Shown piece after piece: positions 9,153 to 17,289 of a stretch of 64,000 bases of DNA. The translations under genes were made by a program, and so were the position numbers. Origin of the DNA: Streptoverticillium olivoreticuli subsp. olivoreticuli (GTDB lineage Bacteria > Actinomycetota > Actinomycetes > Streptomycetales > Streptomycetaceae); the NCBI RefSeq assembly GCF_003391135.1, contig NZ_CP031455.1, forward strand, positions 6,742,001 through 6,806,000, read 5' to 3'. The first letter of the stretch is position 1. Each line of letters begins with the position of its first letter. The notes below the pieces were generated by a model. It worked only from the letters and a program-made list of their open reading frames with translations. It did no database searches and was not told the DNA's origin.

Positions 9153-10379
9153 TCACCTGGTCATGGGCAGCGCGGCCAGCTCGGCGATGGCCCATGTGAG
9201 GGGGGTGAGCACGGCAAGCAGCACACAGGTGCGCAGCACGGCCGCGCCACGGAGCATCGAGGCGGGGAGCCCCAGGCGCTGCAGGGCCGCCGTGGTGCCC
9301 GTGCGGCTCTGCCGGCTGTCCAGGGCGGCGGTGATGGCGGTGGCGGTGACACAGGCCATCACCAGGGCCGCGCCGAGACCGGTCAGCGGGCCGAAGGGGC
9401 GGGGCCCTGAGCCCTCCCAGGCCGCGCCGTACAGCTCGGCCGCCGCGAGGGCGCCCGAGGCCACGGCGCACAGCACGCCGAGCGGCCGGCCGATCCGGGT
9501 GGCCGCGTCCTGCAGTATGCGCCCGGCCAGCAGTCGCACGGCGCCGGGCCGCCCGGCCGACAGCAGGACCCCGCACCAGTGCGTCAGGCCCGGCCCGGCG
9601 AGGACGAGGCCGAGCGAGGCGAGCAGCCAGCCGCCGATGACACCGGGGGAGGCGCCGTCGGTGCGGCCGGGCAGCGACAGCAGGGTGTCGGGGTCGGGGG
9701 CCGGGCCGCGGCCCACGTACGCCTCCATGGCGAGGCCGACCGAGATGATCGCGATGCCCCAGGGGAGGCCGGTGTACACGGGCTTGGGGGTGGGCGGGAC
9801 GGCCGGCTTCGGCGCGGGAGCCTCCGTCTCGGCCTCGGGGTCCACGGGCGGCGCAGGGGCCGCGGCCTCCCGGCGCGGGCGCAGCGCGACGGCACAGGTG
9901 GCCGACGCGAGGACCGGCAGCAGACCGAGGAGCGTCAGCGTCGCGCCCCACGGCAGGTGCGCCTGCCCGTCCAGCAGCCGCTCGGCGGAGCCGCTCAGCG
10001 GGGTGCCGCCGAGGTCGCCGCGGAGCTCCAGACAGACCAGCAGGGCGACGCCGCTGCCGAGCGTGCAGGAGATCGCCGTCGAGGCCGCCGCGAGGAGCGA
10101 CATCCGTACCGGTCCGAGCCCCGCCGCGTCCAGACCCGCGCGCGGGCGGGTGGAGGGGTCCGTACGGGCCACGGCGAGGGCGAACTGCACGACGGCGGCG
10201 AGCGGTACGGCACACCACACCAGCCGTACGATCGACTGCCCGGTCGCCTTGGGATGTGCCACCGCGTACCCGAGGGTGCACAGCAACAGGAAACCGACGC
10301 CCGCCGCGGCGGCCGCGACCAGAAGTCTTCGCAGCAGGACGAGCGGGTGAGCGCCGCGCGCTAGGCGGAGACTGAGCAC
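9153..10379 (-). CDS. ABC transporter-associated integral membrane protein
   Basis: This 408-residue membrane protein has about eight to ten hydrophobic segments. It begins with an arginine-rich cytoplasmic stretch and has a central Pro/Glu/Ala-rich linker (around residue 190) that splits it into two halves. Its GTG at 10379 overlaps the end of the preceding ATPase gene by 19 bp, the usual sign of a transporter pair. It looks like a highly diverged FtsX/MacB-type permease, but no extracellular MacB domain is obvious. The cargo is unknown. Confidence 0.7.
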   Translation of the reverse strand: MLSLRLARGAHPLVLLRRLLVAAAAAGVGFLLLCTLGYAVAHPKATGQSIVRLVWCAVPLAAVVQFALAVARTDPSTRPRAGLDAAGLGPVRMSLLAAASTAISCTLGSGVALLVCLELRGDLGGTPLSGSAERLLDGQAHLPWGATLTLLGLLPVLASATCAVALRPRREAAAPAPPVDPEAETEAPAPKPAVPPTPKPVYTGLPWGIAIISVGLAMEAYVGRGPAPDPDTLLSLPGRTDGASPGVIGGWLLASLGLVLAGPGLTHWCGVLLSAGRPGAVRLLAGRILQDAATRIGRPLGVLCAVASGALAAAELYGAAWEGSGPRPFGPLTGLGAALVMACVTATAITAALDSRQSRTGTTAALQRLGLPASMLRGAAVLRTCVLLAVLTPLTWAIAELAALPMTR

Positions 10380-11098
10380 GCCGCCCTGCCCTCTCCACCG
10401 GGCGCGTCGGGCGCCGGGATCCCACTGGCCCGGCGGCCGTCGGCCAGGGTGACCGTCCGGTCGGCGAGGGTGGCGATCTCGTCGTCCAGGGTGGCGATGA
10501 CGACCGTGATCTGGTGCGAGCGCGCGGCCGTCGTCAGGGTGCGCAGCACCTGTGCCCGGTCGGCGTTGTGCAGTGGTGCGGTCGGCTCGTCCGCGAAGAT
10601 GACGGTCGGTTCGGTGGCCAGCGCCCGCGCGATCGCGATCCGCTGACGCTGTGCCATCAGCATGGCGTCCGGCCGCTTGCGGGCGCAGTCGCCGACGTCG
10701 AGGCGCTCCAGCCACTCACCGGCGGTCCGTTTGGCGGCCCGGTGGCCGATGCCGCGCAGCAGCAGCGGCAGGGCGGCGTTCTCCCAGCCGCTGAGCTCCG
10801 GGACGAGGTGGGGCTCGCTGTCGATCCAGCCGAACCGCTCGCGGCGCAGCCTCTCCCGGGCGGGACGCGAGAGGGTGTGCACGGGTGCGCTGTTGAACCA
10901 CACCTCGCCGGGTGTGGGCAGCAGCTGGCCCGACAGGCATTTCAGGAGTGTGCTCTTCCCGGAACCGCGTGTCCCGGTGACGGCGAGGATCTCGCCTTCA
11001 CGTACGCCGACGGAGACCCCGGCGAGAGCGGGGGAGCCGTTGTATGCGTAATGCAGGCCACGTGCCCAGAGCACGTCATTGTCCGGCGGGGCCACCAT
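10361..11098 (-). CDS. Diverged ABC transporter ATP-binding protein
   Basis: The 245-residue protein has the LolD/MacB-like ABC ATPase layout. Walker A (GTRGSGKST, residues 42-50) and Walker B (VIFADEPT, D170/E171) are intact. The other nucleotide-handling motifs are not: the Q-loop Gln is Ser94, the signature LSGGQ reads MLMAQ (146-150), and the H-loop His is Leu204. Two of these three codon stretches (signature and H-loop) were read directly from the DNA. The ATG at 11098 is favoured over upstream in-frame extension because it opens the conserved domain. It is co-transcribed with the overlapping permease. Confidence 0.8.
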   Translation of the reverse strand: MVAPPDNDVLWARGLHYAYNGSPALAGVSVGVREGEILAVTGTRGSGKSTLLKCLSGQLLPTPGEVWFNSAPVHTLSRPARERLRRERFGWIDSEPHLVPELSGWENAALPLLLRGIGHRAAKRTAGEWLERLDVGDCARKRPDAMLMAQRQRIAIARALATEPTVIFADEPTAPLHNADRAQVLRTLTTAARSHQITVVIATLDDEIATLADRTVTLADGRRASGIPAPDAPGGEGRAACSVSA

Positions 11099-11391
11099 TA
11101 TCGAGCACCTCGGGTCGCTGAAGGGTCCGTTCCCCTGTCCGGGTGAACGAACCGGAGGCCATTGGGTCACTGGCACCGTACGGAACCGGGATCCTAGCCC
11201 TCGCCCAGGCTCGGCGCTGGAGGGCCTGACTTTCCTCCGGTCGGCCTCATCCTCAGCGGTCGCCCATGCGTCGGAGCGCATGCGCGCAGGACGTGTGAGC
11301 GGATGTGCGGCCGGAGCGCGATCACCCCTGCCGGGAGCCGTGGCCCACGCGCGCGTGGAGCGAAGGGGGTCGCGCGGGGCCACGGCGGGAG
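11099..11391. other. Intergenic stretch upstream of the ABC operon
   Basis: About 290 bases separate the ABC ATPase start from the aminotransferase terminator, both on the minus strand. It must hold the ABC operon promoter, but no convincing -35/-10 pair stands out. Short open frames here show no recognisable protein and are judged chance. Confidence 0.6.
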
Positions 11392-11421
11392 GGACGGGCC
11401 GGCCGGTGGGCCGGCCCGTCC
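11392..11421 (-). terminator. Hairpin after the aminotransferase gene
   Basis: A perfect 13-bp stem (11392-11404 with 11409-11421) with a GGTG loop begins 7 bases past the aminotransferase stop. There is no T-run, which is usual for Streptomyces. Confidence 0.75.
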
Positions 11422-11428
11422 GGGTCGG

Positions 11429-12808
11429 TCAGATCTTGGTCCACGCCTCCGTGAGGACGCCGCGGACTATCTGCTCGATCTCGTCGAACGTCGACTGGTC
11501 GGAGATCAGCGGCGGCGAGAGCTGGATGACCGGGTCGCCGCGGTCGTCGGCCCGGCAGTACAGCCCGTTCTCGAACAGCTGCTTGGACACGAAGCCGTAG
11601 AGCAGCCGCTCGCACTCCTCGGGGGTGAAGGACTCCTTGGTGGCCTTGTCCTTCACCAGCTCGATGCCGTAGAAGAAGCCGTTGCCCCGCACGTCGCCGA
11701 CGATCGGCAGGTCGTTCAGCTTCGACAGGGTGGCGTGGAACGCCGCTTCGTTGTCCAGCACGTGCTGGTTGAGGCCCTCGCGCTCGAAGATGTCGAGATT
11801 GGCGAGCGCGACTGCGGCGGAGACCGGGTGGCCGCCGAAGGTGTAGCCGTGCAGGAAGGTGGCGTCGCCCTTGAAGAAGGGCTCGGCGATCCGGTCGGAG
11901 ATGACGGCCGCGCCGATCGGGGAGTAGCCCGAGGTCATGCCCTTGGCGCAGGTGATGATGTCCGGGACGTAGCCGAACTTGTCGCAGGCGAACATCGTGC
12001 CGAGGCGGCCGAAGGCGCAGATGACCTCGTCCGAGACCAGCAGGACGCCGTACCGGTCGCAGATCTCGCGCACCCGCTGGAAATAGCCGGGGGGCGGCGG
12101 GAAGCAGCCGCCGGCGTTCTGCACGGGCTCCAGGAAGACGGCGGCGACGGTGTCCGGGCCCTCGAAGAGGATCTCCTGCTCGATCTGGTCGGCGGCCCAG
12201 CGGCCGAAGGCCTCGGGGTCGTCACCGTGGATCGGGGCGCGGTAGAAGTTGGTGTTGGGCACCTTGTGCGCGCCGGGAACCAGCGGCTCGAAGGGCGCCT
12301 TGAGGGCCGGCAGGCCGGTGATGGACAGGGCGCCCTGCGGGGTGCCGTGGTAGGCGACGGCCCGTGAGATGACCTTGTACTTGGTGTGGTTGCCGGTGAG
12401 CTTGTGGTACTGCTTCGCGAGCTTCCACGCGGTCTCGACGGCCTCGCCGCCACCGGTGGTGAAGAAGACCTTGTTCAGGTCGCCGGGCGCGTAGTGGGCC
12501 AGCCGCTCGGCCAGCTCGACGGCCTTGGGGTGGGCGTAGCTCCACACCGGGAAGAAGGCCAGCTCCTGCGCCTGCTTGTTGGCGGCCTCGGCCAGCTCGG
12601 CGCGGCCGTGGCCGGCCTGGACCACGAACAGGCCCGCGAGGCCGTCGAGGTAGCGCTTGCCCTTGTCGTCGAAGATGTAGGTGCCCTCGCCGCGCACGAT
12701 GGTGGGCACGGGGGCGTTCTCGTACGACGACATGCGGGTGAAGTGCATCCACAGGTGGTCGTACGCCGTCTGGGAGAGGTCCTTGCTCACGGCTATCGGG
12801 TTCCCCAT
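11429..12808 (-). CDS. Class III aminotransferase, probable polyamine (putrescine/diamine) transaminase
   Basis: The 459-residue PLP enzyme belongs to the class III (omega) aminotransferases. The Schiff-base lysine is K289 in CAKGMTSGY, and the PLP-ring contact is the SDEV at 259-262 followed by FGR. It would transfer the amino group of a diamine or similar substrate to an oxo-acid. It lies next to an Lrp-type regulator and divergent from an aminobutyraldehyde dehydrogenase, which points to putrescine or cadaverine use. Its ATG overlaps the regulator gene by 16 bp, so the two are co-transcribed. Pyruvate- or beta-alanine-dependent transaminase is an alternative. Confidence 0.85.
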   Translation of the reverse strand: MGNPIAVSKDLSQTAYDHLWMHFTRMSSYENAPVPTIVRGEGTYIFDDKGKRYLDGLAGLFVVQAGHGRAELAEAANKQAQELAFFPVWSYAHPKAVELAERLAHYAPGDLNKVFFTTGGGEAVETAWKLAKQYHKLTGNHTKYKVISRAVAYHGTPQGALSITGLPALKAPFEPLVPGAHKVPNTNFYRAPIHGDDPEAFGRWAADQIEQEILFEGPDTVAAVFLEPVQNAGGCFPPPPGYFQRVREICDRYGVLLVSDEVICAFGRLGTMFACDKFGYVPDIITCAKGMTSGYSPIGAAVISDRIAEPFFKGDATFLHGYTFGGHPVSAAVALANLDIFEREGLNQHVLDNEAAFHATLSKLNDLPIVGDVRGNGFFYGIELVKDKATKESFTPEECERLLYGFVSKQLFENGLYCRADDRGDPVIQLSPPLISDQSTFDEIEQIVRGVLTEAWTKI

Positions 12809-13281
12809 GTGTAGGTCTGCTTGCGGAGCTTGAGGTAGACGAAGCTCTCGGTGGAGCGCACGCCGGGGAGGGTCCGGATGCGCTTGTTGATCATTTCGAG
12901 GAGGTGGTCGTCGTCCTCGCAGACGATCTCGATCAGGAGATCGAAGGAGCCGGCGGTCATCACCACGTACTCCACCTCGTCCATCGCGGTCAGGGCGTCG
13001 GCCACCGGGTCGAGGTCGCCCTCGACGTTGATGCCGACCATCGCCTGCCGCCGGAACCCGACGGTGAGCGGGTCGGTGACGGCGACGATCTGCATCACGC
13101 CCTGGTCGAGCAGCTTCTGCACGCGCTGCCGGACGGCCGCCTCGGACAGCCCGACGGCCTTGCCGATCGCCGCGTAGGGGCGGCGGCCGTCCTCCTGGAG
13201 TTGCTCGATGATCGCCAGGGAGACGGCGTCGATCGGGGGCGTGCCCTGCACGCTCTTCGGGTCTGCACTACGAGTGGCCAC
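12793..13281 (-). CDS. Lrp/AsnC family transcriptional regulator
   Basis: The regulator has an N-terminal AsnC helix-turn-helix (IIEQLQEDGRRPYAAIGKAV, then SEAAVRQRVQ) and a C-terminal ligand-sensing RAM domain ending in GVRSTESFVYLKLRK. The start is uncertain: GTG 13281 gives 162 residues, and GTG 13287 or codons further up are possible, none with a clear Shine-Dalgarno. It is transcribed divergently from the aldehyde dehydrogenase at 13461 and together with the aminotransferase. By position it probably controls both in response to a polyamine or amino-acid effector. Confidence 0.85.
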   Translation of the reverse strand: MATRSADPKSVQGTPPIDAVSLAIIEQLQEDGRRPYAAIGKAVGLSEAAVRQRVQKLLDQGVMQIVAVTDPLTVGFRRQAMVGINVEGDLDPVADALTAMDEVEYVVMTAGSFDLLIEIVCEDDDHLLEMINKRIRTLPGVRSTESFVYLKLRKQTYTWGTR

Positions 13282-13460
13282 GAACACCACTGTGCATGGG
13301 ACTCGTCTGTGTGGCAACCCTTGAGCGATGAAATTCGTTGTCGATCGGCTCAGGAATAACTGATTCCGTTGTTTCTGAGTGGTAGGTATGTCGAAAGCGT
13401 CGCCTCAGTGACTAGGCTGGTGTCTCGCCCATCGGACAGCTGACAGAAAGGGTGGCGCAC
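13282..13460. promoter_or_regulatory. Divergent promoter region of the polyamine genes
   Basis: This AT-richer gap serves the Lrp gene leftward and the aldehyde dehydrogenase rightward. It holds two related direct repeats, ATTCGTTGT (13333-13341) and ATTCCGTTGT (13363-13372), 30 bp apart on the same face of the helix. TGAGC at 13322 and GCTCA at 13348 form an outer inverted repeat. A TAGGCT hexamer near 13415 could be the rightward -10. Lrp-type control through these repeats is an inference. Confidence 0.5.
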
Positions 13461-14912
13461 GTGACCACCGAGCTGCGTCGTCTTCGCAACTACATCGCCG
13501 GAGAATTCCGGGACGCCGCCGACGGGCGGACCACCGAGGTGGTCAATCCCGTCACCGGCGAGGCGTACGCCACCGCCGCCCTGTCCGGTGCCGCCGACGT
13601 CGACGCCGCCATGGCCGCGGCCGAGGCGGCCTTCCCCGCCTGGCGCGACCTGGTGCCCGGCGACCGGCAGAAGGTCCTGCTCAAGATCGCCGACGCCTTC
13701 GAGGCGCGGGCCGAGGAGCTGATCGCCACCGAGTCGGAGAACACCGGCAAGCCGCTCGCGCTCACCCGCAGCGAAGAGATCCCGCCCATGGTGGACCAGA
13801 TCCGCTTCTTCGCCGGCGCCGCCCGGATGCTGGAGGGCCGCTCCGCCGGTGAGTACATGGAGGGGATGACCTCCATCATCCGCCGGGAGCCGATCGGCGT
13901 CTGCGCGCAGGTCGCGCCGTGGAACTACCCGATGATGATGGCCGTGTGGAAGTTCGCCCCGGCGCTCGCCGCGGGCAACACCGTCGTCCTCAAGCCCTCC
14001 GACACCACGCCCGCCTCCACGCTCCTGATGGCCGAGATCATCGGTGGCGTGCTGGAGGAACTGGGCCACCCCAAGGGCGTGTTCAACGTGATCTGCGGCG
14101 ACCGGGAGACCGGCCGCCTCATGGTCGAGCACCCGGTGCCGGCCATGGCCTCGATCACCGGCTCCGTGCGGGCCGGCATGCAGGTCGCGGAGTCCGCCGC
14201 CAAGGACGTCAAGCGCGTCCACCTGGAGCTGGGCGGCAAGGCGCCGGTCGTCGTCTTCGAGGACGCCGACATCGCCAAGGCCGTCGAGGACATCGCGGTG
14301 GCGGGCTACTTCAACGCCGGCCAGGACTGTACGGCCGCCACCCGCGTGCTGGTGCACGAGTCCGTGCACGACGAGTTCGTGACCGCGCTCGCCAAGGCGG
14401 CCGCCGACACCAAGACGGGCCTGCCGGACGACGAGGACGTGCTCTACGGGCCGCTCAACAACGCCAACCAGCTCAAGCAGGTGTCCGGCTTCATCGAGCG
14501 GCTGCCCGCCCACGCCAAGGTGGAGGCCGGTGGCCACCGGGTGGGCGAGCAGGGCTACTTCTTCGCGCCGACCGTCGTCTCCGGGCTCGCGCAGGACGAC
14601 GAGATCATCCAGCACGAGGTCTTCGGCCCCGTCATCACCGTCCAGTCCTTCACGGACGAGGAGCAGGCCGTCGCCTACGCCAACGGCGTCGAGTACGCCC
14701 TGGCCTCGTCGGTGTGGACCAAGGACCACGCGCGGGCCATGCGGATGTCCAAGCGGCTGGACTTCGGCTGCGTGTGGATCAACACCCACATCCCGCTCGT
14801 CGCCGAGATGCCGCACGGCGGCTTCAAGCAGTCCGGCTACGGCAAGGACCTCTCGGCCTACGGCTTCGAGGACTACACGCGCATCAAGCACGTGATGACG
14901 TCGCTGGGCTGA
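13461..14912 (+). CDS. Gamma-aminobutyraldehyde dehydrogenase (ALDH family)
   Basis: This 483-residue NAD(P)-dependent aldehyde dehydrogenase has the catalytic cysteine C290 (GQDCTAAT) and the general base E256 (LELGGKAP). The sequence matches the aminobutyraldehyde/betaine-aldehyde branch: VAPWNYP, the GRSAGEYMEGM segment and a C-terminal YGFEDYTRIKHV. It would oxidise 4-aminobutanal to GABA. GTG 13461 is chosen because AGAAAGGG (13445-13452) lies eight bases ahead; GTG 13452 overlaps that site. It is divergent from the Lrp gene and ends in a strong terminator. Confidence 0.9.
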   Translation: MTTELRRLRNYIAGEFRDAADGRTTEVVNPVTGEAYATAALSGAADVDAAMAAAEAAFPAWRDLVPGDRQKVLLKIADAFEARAEELIATESENTGKPLALTRSEEIPPMVDQIRFFAGAARMLEGRSAGEYMEGMTSIIRREPIGVCAQVAPWNYPMMMAVWKFAPALAAGNTVVLKPSDTTPASTLLMAEIIGGVLEELGHPKGVFNVICGDRETGRLMVEHPVPAMASITGSVRAGMQVAESAAKDVKRVHLELGGKAPVVVFEDADIAKAVEDIAVAGYFNAGQDCTAATRVLVHESVHDEFVTALAKAAADTKTGLPDDEDVLYGPLNNANQLKQVSGFIERLPAHAKVEAGGHRVGEQGYFFAPTVVSGLAQDDEIIQHEVFGPVITVQSFTDEEQAVAYANGVEYALASSVWTKDHARAMRMSKRLDFGCVWINTHIPLVAEMPHGGFKQSGYGKDLSAYGFEDYTRIKHVMTSLG

Positions 14913-14927
14913 CCCGCCCGGCCGACC

Positions 14928-14965
14928 GCCGCGGCCCCCACCGGAGATCCGGTGGGGGCCGCGGC
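14928..14965 (+). terminator. Terminator between convergent ALDH and TetR genes
   Basis: A perfect 17-bp GC-rich stem (14928-14944 with 14949-14965) with an AGAT loop, followed by GTCTTCC. It lies between two convergent genes and can act in both directions. Confidence 0.92.
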
Positions 14966-14978
14966 CGTCTTCCCGGGG

Positions 14979-15653
14979 TCAGGCTCCCTGTCGTTGCGCG
15001 CCGTGCGGTCCGTAGAGGCGGAGGAACGCGCGGACGCCGTCGTGGACGATGGCGCCGACCTCGGACTCCGGCACCTTCAGGGCGCCGTAGAGGGAGCTCT
15101 GGCTGACACCGGAGACCGCCAGCAGGACGAAGTGCCGTGCCGCCAGCTCCGCGTCCTCGGTGTCCAGCAGCCCTTCGTCCGTCATCTCGCCCAGACGGTG
15201 CGCCAGTTGCCGGAACGAGGGCCGGGGGCCGGCGTCCTGCCACGCCTCGATGACGTCCGGCTGGAGGTGGGTGGCCTCGGCGTGGATCTGCCGCACGAGG
15301 GCGAAGTGGTCCGCGAACTCCGGCGGGGGAGAGGCCCAGTCGAAGGCGAAGGCGGTGAGGTCGCGCTCGAGATCGGTGATCTTGGCGAGGTGGCGCTCCA
15401 CCACCGACCGGTGCCACGCGGTCACGGAGTCGGCGCTCTCGATGAGGACGGAGCGGAAGAGCTCCTCCTTGTCCGTGAAGTGGTTATAGATCGTCCGCTT
15501 CGACACCTCCGCCTCCGCGGCGATCGCGTCCACGCTCGCCCGGGTGAAGCCGTCGCGGGCGAACACCGCGCGGGCCGCCCGGGTGATGGCCTGCCGCTTC
15601 TCCGCCATACCGCGGCGCTGCCGCCCGGCCCCCGCCTCCTGTGCTGCGGACAT
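14979..15653 (-). CDS. TetR family transcriptional repressor
   Basis: The 224-residue protein has a TetR helix-turn-helix (FARDGFTRASVDAIAAEAEV then SKRTIYNHF) in its first 60 residues and a helical ligand-binding domain after it. ATG 15653 is chosen because AAAGGAG lies eight bases before it; the frame continues upstream but across the operator. It is divergent from an efflux gene with 101 bp between starts, so it most likely represses that pump and itself, with a drug-like ligand as inducer. Confidence 0.88.
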   Translation of the reverse strand: MSAAQEAGAGRQRRGMAEKRQAITRAARAVFARDGFTRASVDAIAAEAEVSKRTIYNHFTDKEELFRSVLIESADSVTAWHRSVVERHLAKITDLERDLTAFAFDWASPPPEFADHFALVRQIHAEATHLQPDVIEAWQDAGPRPSFRQLAHRLGEMTDEGLLDTEDAELAARHFVLLAVSGVSQSSLYGALKVPESEVGAIVHDGVRAFLRLYGPHGAQRQGA

Positions 15654-15705
15654 CTCCGCTCCTTTCGAGCCACTCGCGTCGGGCCGCATCGGGCCCCTCG
15701 AGAAA

Positions 15706-15751
15706 ATTGCACTGTTCGGTTTACCCATTGCACTGCACGGTGTAGTTTACC
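15706..15751. promoter_or_regulatory. Probable TetR operator
   Basis: ATTGCACTG occurs twice (15706-15714 and 15727-15735), spaced 21 bp, two helical turns. GTTTACC also occurs twice (15719-15725 and 15745-15751). The second copy region, ACTGCACGGTGTAGT, is a near-palindrome with 12 of 15 symmetric positions. The cluster abuts the efflux gene start and is the only AT-rich patch in the gap. Confidence 0.6.
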
Positions 15752-15754
15752 AAC

Positions 15755-17272
15755 ATGCCTTCCGAGTTCTCACGGACCCGGCGGCCCGGCACCGTCATGA
15801 CGGCGCTCGTGGTCCTGCTGGGGTTCCTCACGCTGCCCATGTCCATGTCCGGCACAACCGTCGCGATCCCCCGCATCGGCGAGGATCTGCATGCCACCGG
15901 AGCGGCCCTGCAGTGGGTCCTGACCGGCTATTTCCTGACGGCCTCCTCCTTCATGCTCGTCTCCGGTTCGCTGGCCGACCTCTTCGGCCGCCGGAGGATC
16001 TTCGCCGCGGGCGCCGTCCTCTACGCGGCAGGGGCCCTGGGCAGCGCCACGGCCGCCGATATCGCGATGCTGGATGTGGCCCGCACCCTGTCGGGCGCCG
16101 GCGCCGCGGGGGTCATGGCGGGCGGTGGCGCCCTTCTCGCCGCCACCTTCCAGGGTGCGGCCAGGACCCGGGCCTTCGCCGCCATGGGCACCGTGTCGGG
16201 CATCGGCCTCGCCATGGGCCCGACGCTGTCCGGCTGGATGGTCGGCGGTCTCGGCTGGCGCGTCACCTTCGCCCTCTTCGCCGTGAGCGGCCTGCTCATC
16301 CTCGTCGGCTCCTTCTTCGTGGCGGAGTCGCGGGCCGACCGCCGGCCGAAGGTGGACCGGCCGGGGGTCGCGAGCTTCATCGGAGGCCTCGCCCTGCTGA
16401 TGTTCGGCATCACCCAAGGGGCCCAGGCCGGCTGGGGCAGCCCCAGGGTCCTCGGGCCCGTCGCCGCCGGAGCCCTCCTGCTGGTGGTCTTCGTCGCGGT
16501 CGAGCGGCGCAGCGACCACCCGGTGCTCGACCTGACGCTGATCCGCGACCGCCGTTTCCTGGCCTGGTGCCTGGCCGCGCTCGCCGTCCCCGTGGGCAGC
16601 TCCGGCGTGCTGGTCTTCCTGCCGACCTACCTCCAGGGCGTGAACGGCCTCTCCGCCCGGGACGCGGGGCTGGCCATGCTGATGCTGACGGCGCCCGTGC
16701 TCTTCCTGCCCGCGACGGGCGGGCGGCTGGTCAACCGGGGCGTCCCGGCCCGCCACCTCGCCGCACTCGCCGTGCTCCTCCTCGCCGGAGGCAACGCCTG
16801 GCTCACCGTGCTCCACCCCGGTGTGACCCCGCTCGCCCTGCTCGGCCCCCTGCTCGCCATAGGCGTCGGCAACGGCCTGGTCGCCGGTATCATCGATGCC
16901 CAGGCGATGAGCCTGGTGGAGCCTGCCCGGGTCGGCATGGCGGCCGGATTCCTCAACACCGTCAAGGGCGGGGGCAACGCCCTGGTGCTGGCCGTGACCG
17001 GTGCGGTGCTGACCAGCCTGGTCCAGGCCCGTACGGGCTCGGCGGAGCTGGCCGGACGCATAGCCGCCGGAGACCTGTCCGGTCCCGGAAGGGCTCTGCA
17101 CGCGGCACAGTTCACCGACGCCTGGCACCTCGTCCTGTGGTCGGTGGCGGCCCTGTGCGCCGTGGGTGCGCTCACCGTCCACAGGCTGCTCGCCCCGGCG
17201 GCCCGCCCCGTCAAGGTGTCGGGGGAGGGGAGCCGCTCCCGGACAGGCCGTACATTGTCCGCGAAGATCTGA
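15755..17272 (+). CDS. MFS transporter, DHA2 (EmrB/QacA) drug-efflux type
   Basis: The 505-residue protein is a proton-driven exporter of the 14-helix DHA2 family. Motif A (GSLADLFGRRR) follows the second helix and the motif C-like GxxxGPxxSGW lies in helix 5. There is no clear Shine-Dalgarno before ATG 15755, so the mRNA may be nearly leaderless. A TetR gene lies divergently with shared operator-like repeats. The substrate is unknown. The pair sits between two polyamine genes and looks like an independent cassette. Confidence 0.88.
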   Translation: MPSEFSRTRRPGTVMTALVVLLGFLTLPMSMSGTTVAIPRIGEDLHATGAALQWVLTGYFLTASSFMLVSGSLADLFGRRRIFAAGAVLYAAGALGSATAADIAMLDVARTLSGAGAAGVMAGGGALLAATFQGAARTRAFAAMGTVSGIGLAMGPTLSGWMVGGLGWRVTFALFAVSGLLILVGSFFVAESRADRRPKVDRPGVASFIGGLALLMFGITQGAQAGWGSPRVLGPVAAGALLLVVFVAVERRSDHPVLDLTLIRDRRFLAWCLAALAVPVGSSGVLVFLPTYLQGVNGLSARDAGLAMLMLTAPVLFLPATGGRLVNRGVPARHLAALAVLLLAGGNAWLTVLHPGVTPLALLGPLLAIGVGNGLVAGIIDAQAMSLVEPARVGMAAGFLNTVKGGGNALVLAVTGAVLTSLVQARTGSAELAGRIAAGDLSGPGRALHAAQFTDAWHLVLWSVAALCAVGALTVHRLLAPAARPVKVSGEGSRSRTGRTLSAKI

Positions 17273-17289
17273 CCCGCCATGCTGCCGAA

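Noticed and set aside
15544..17289. In-frame upstream extension of potD by about 580 codons.
   Set aside because: It runs in the wrong frame through the MFS gene. The potD signal peptide with twin arginine and lipobox begins only at 17290.
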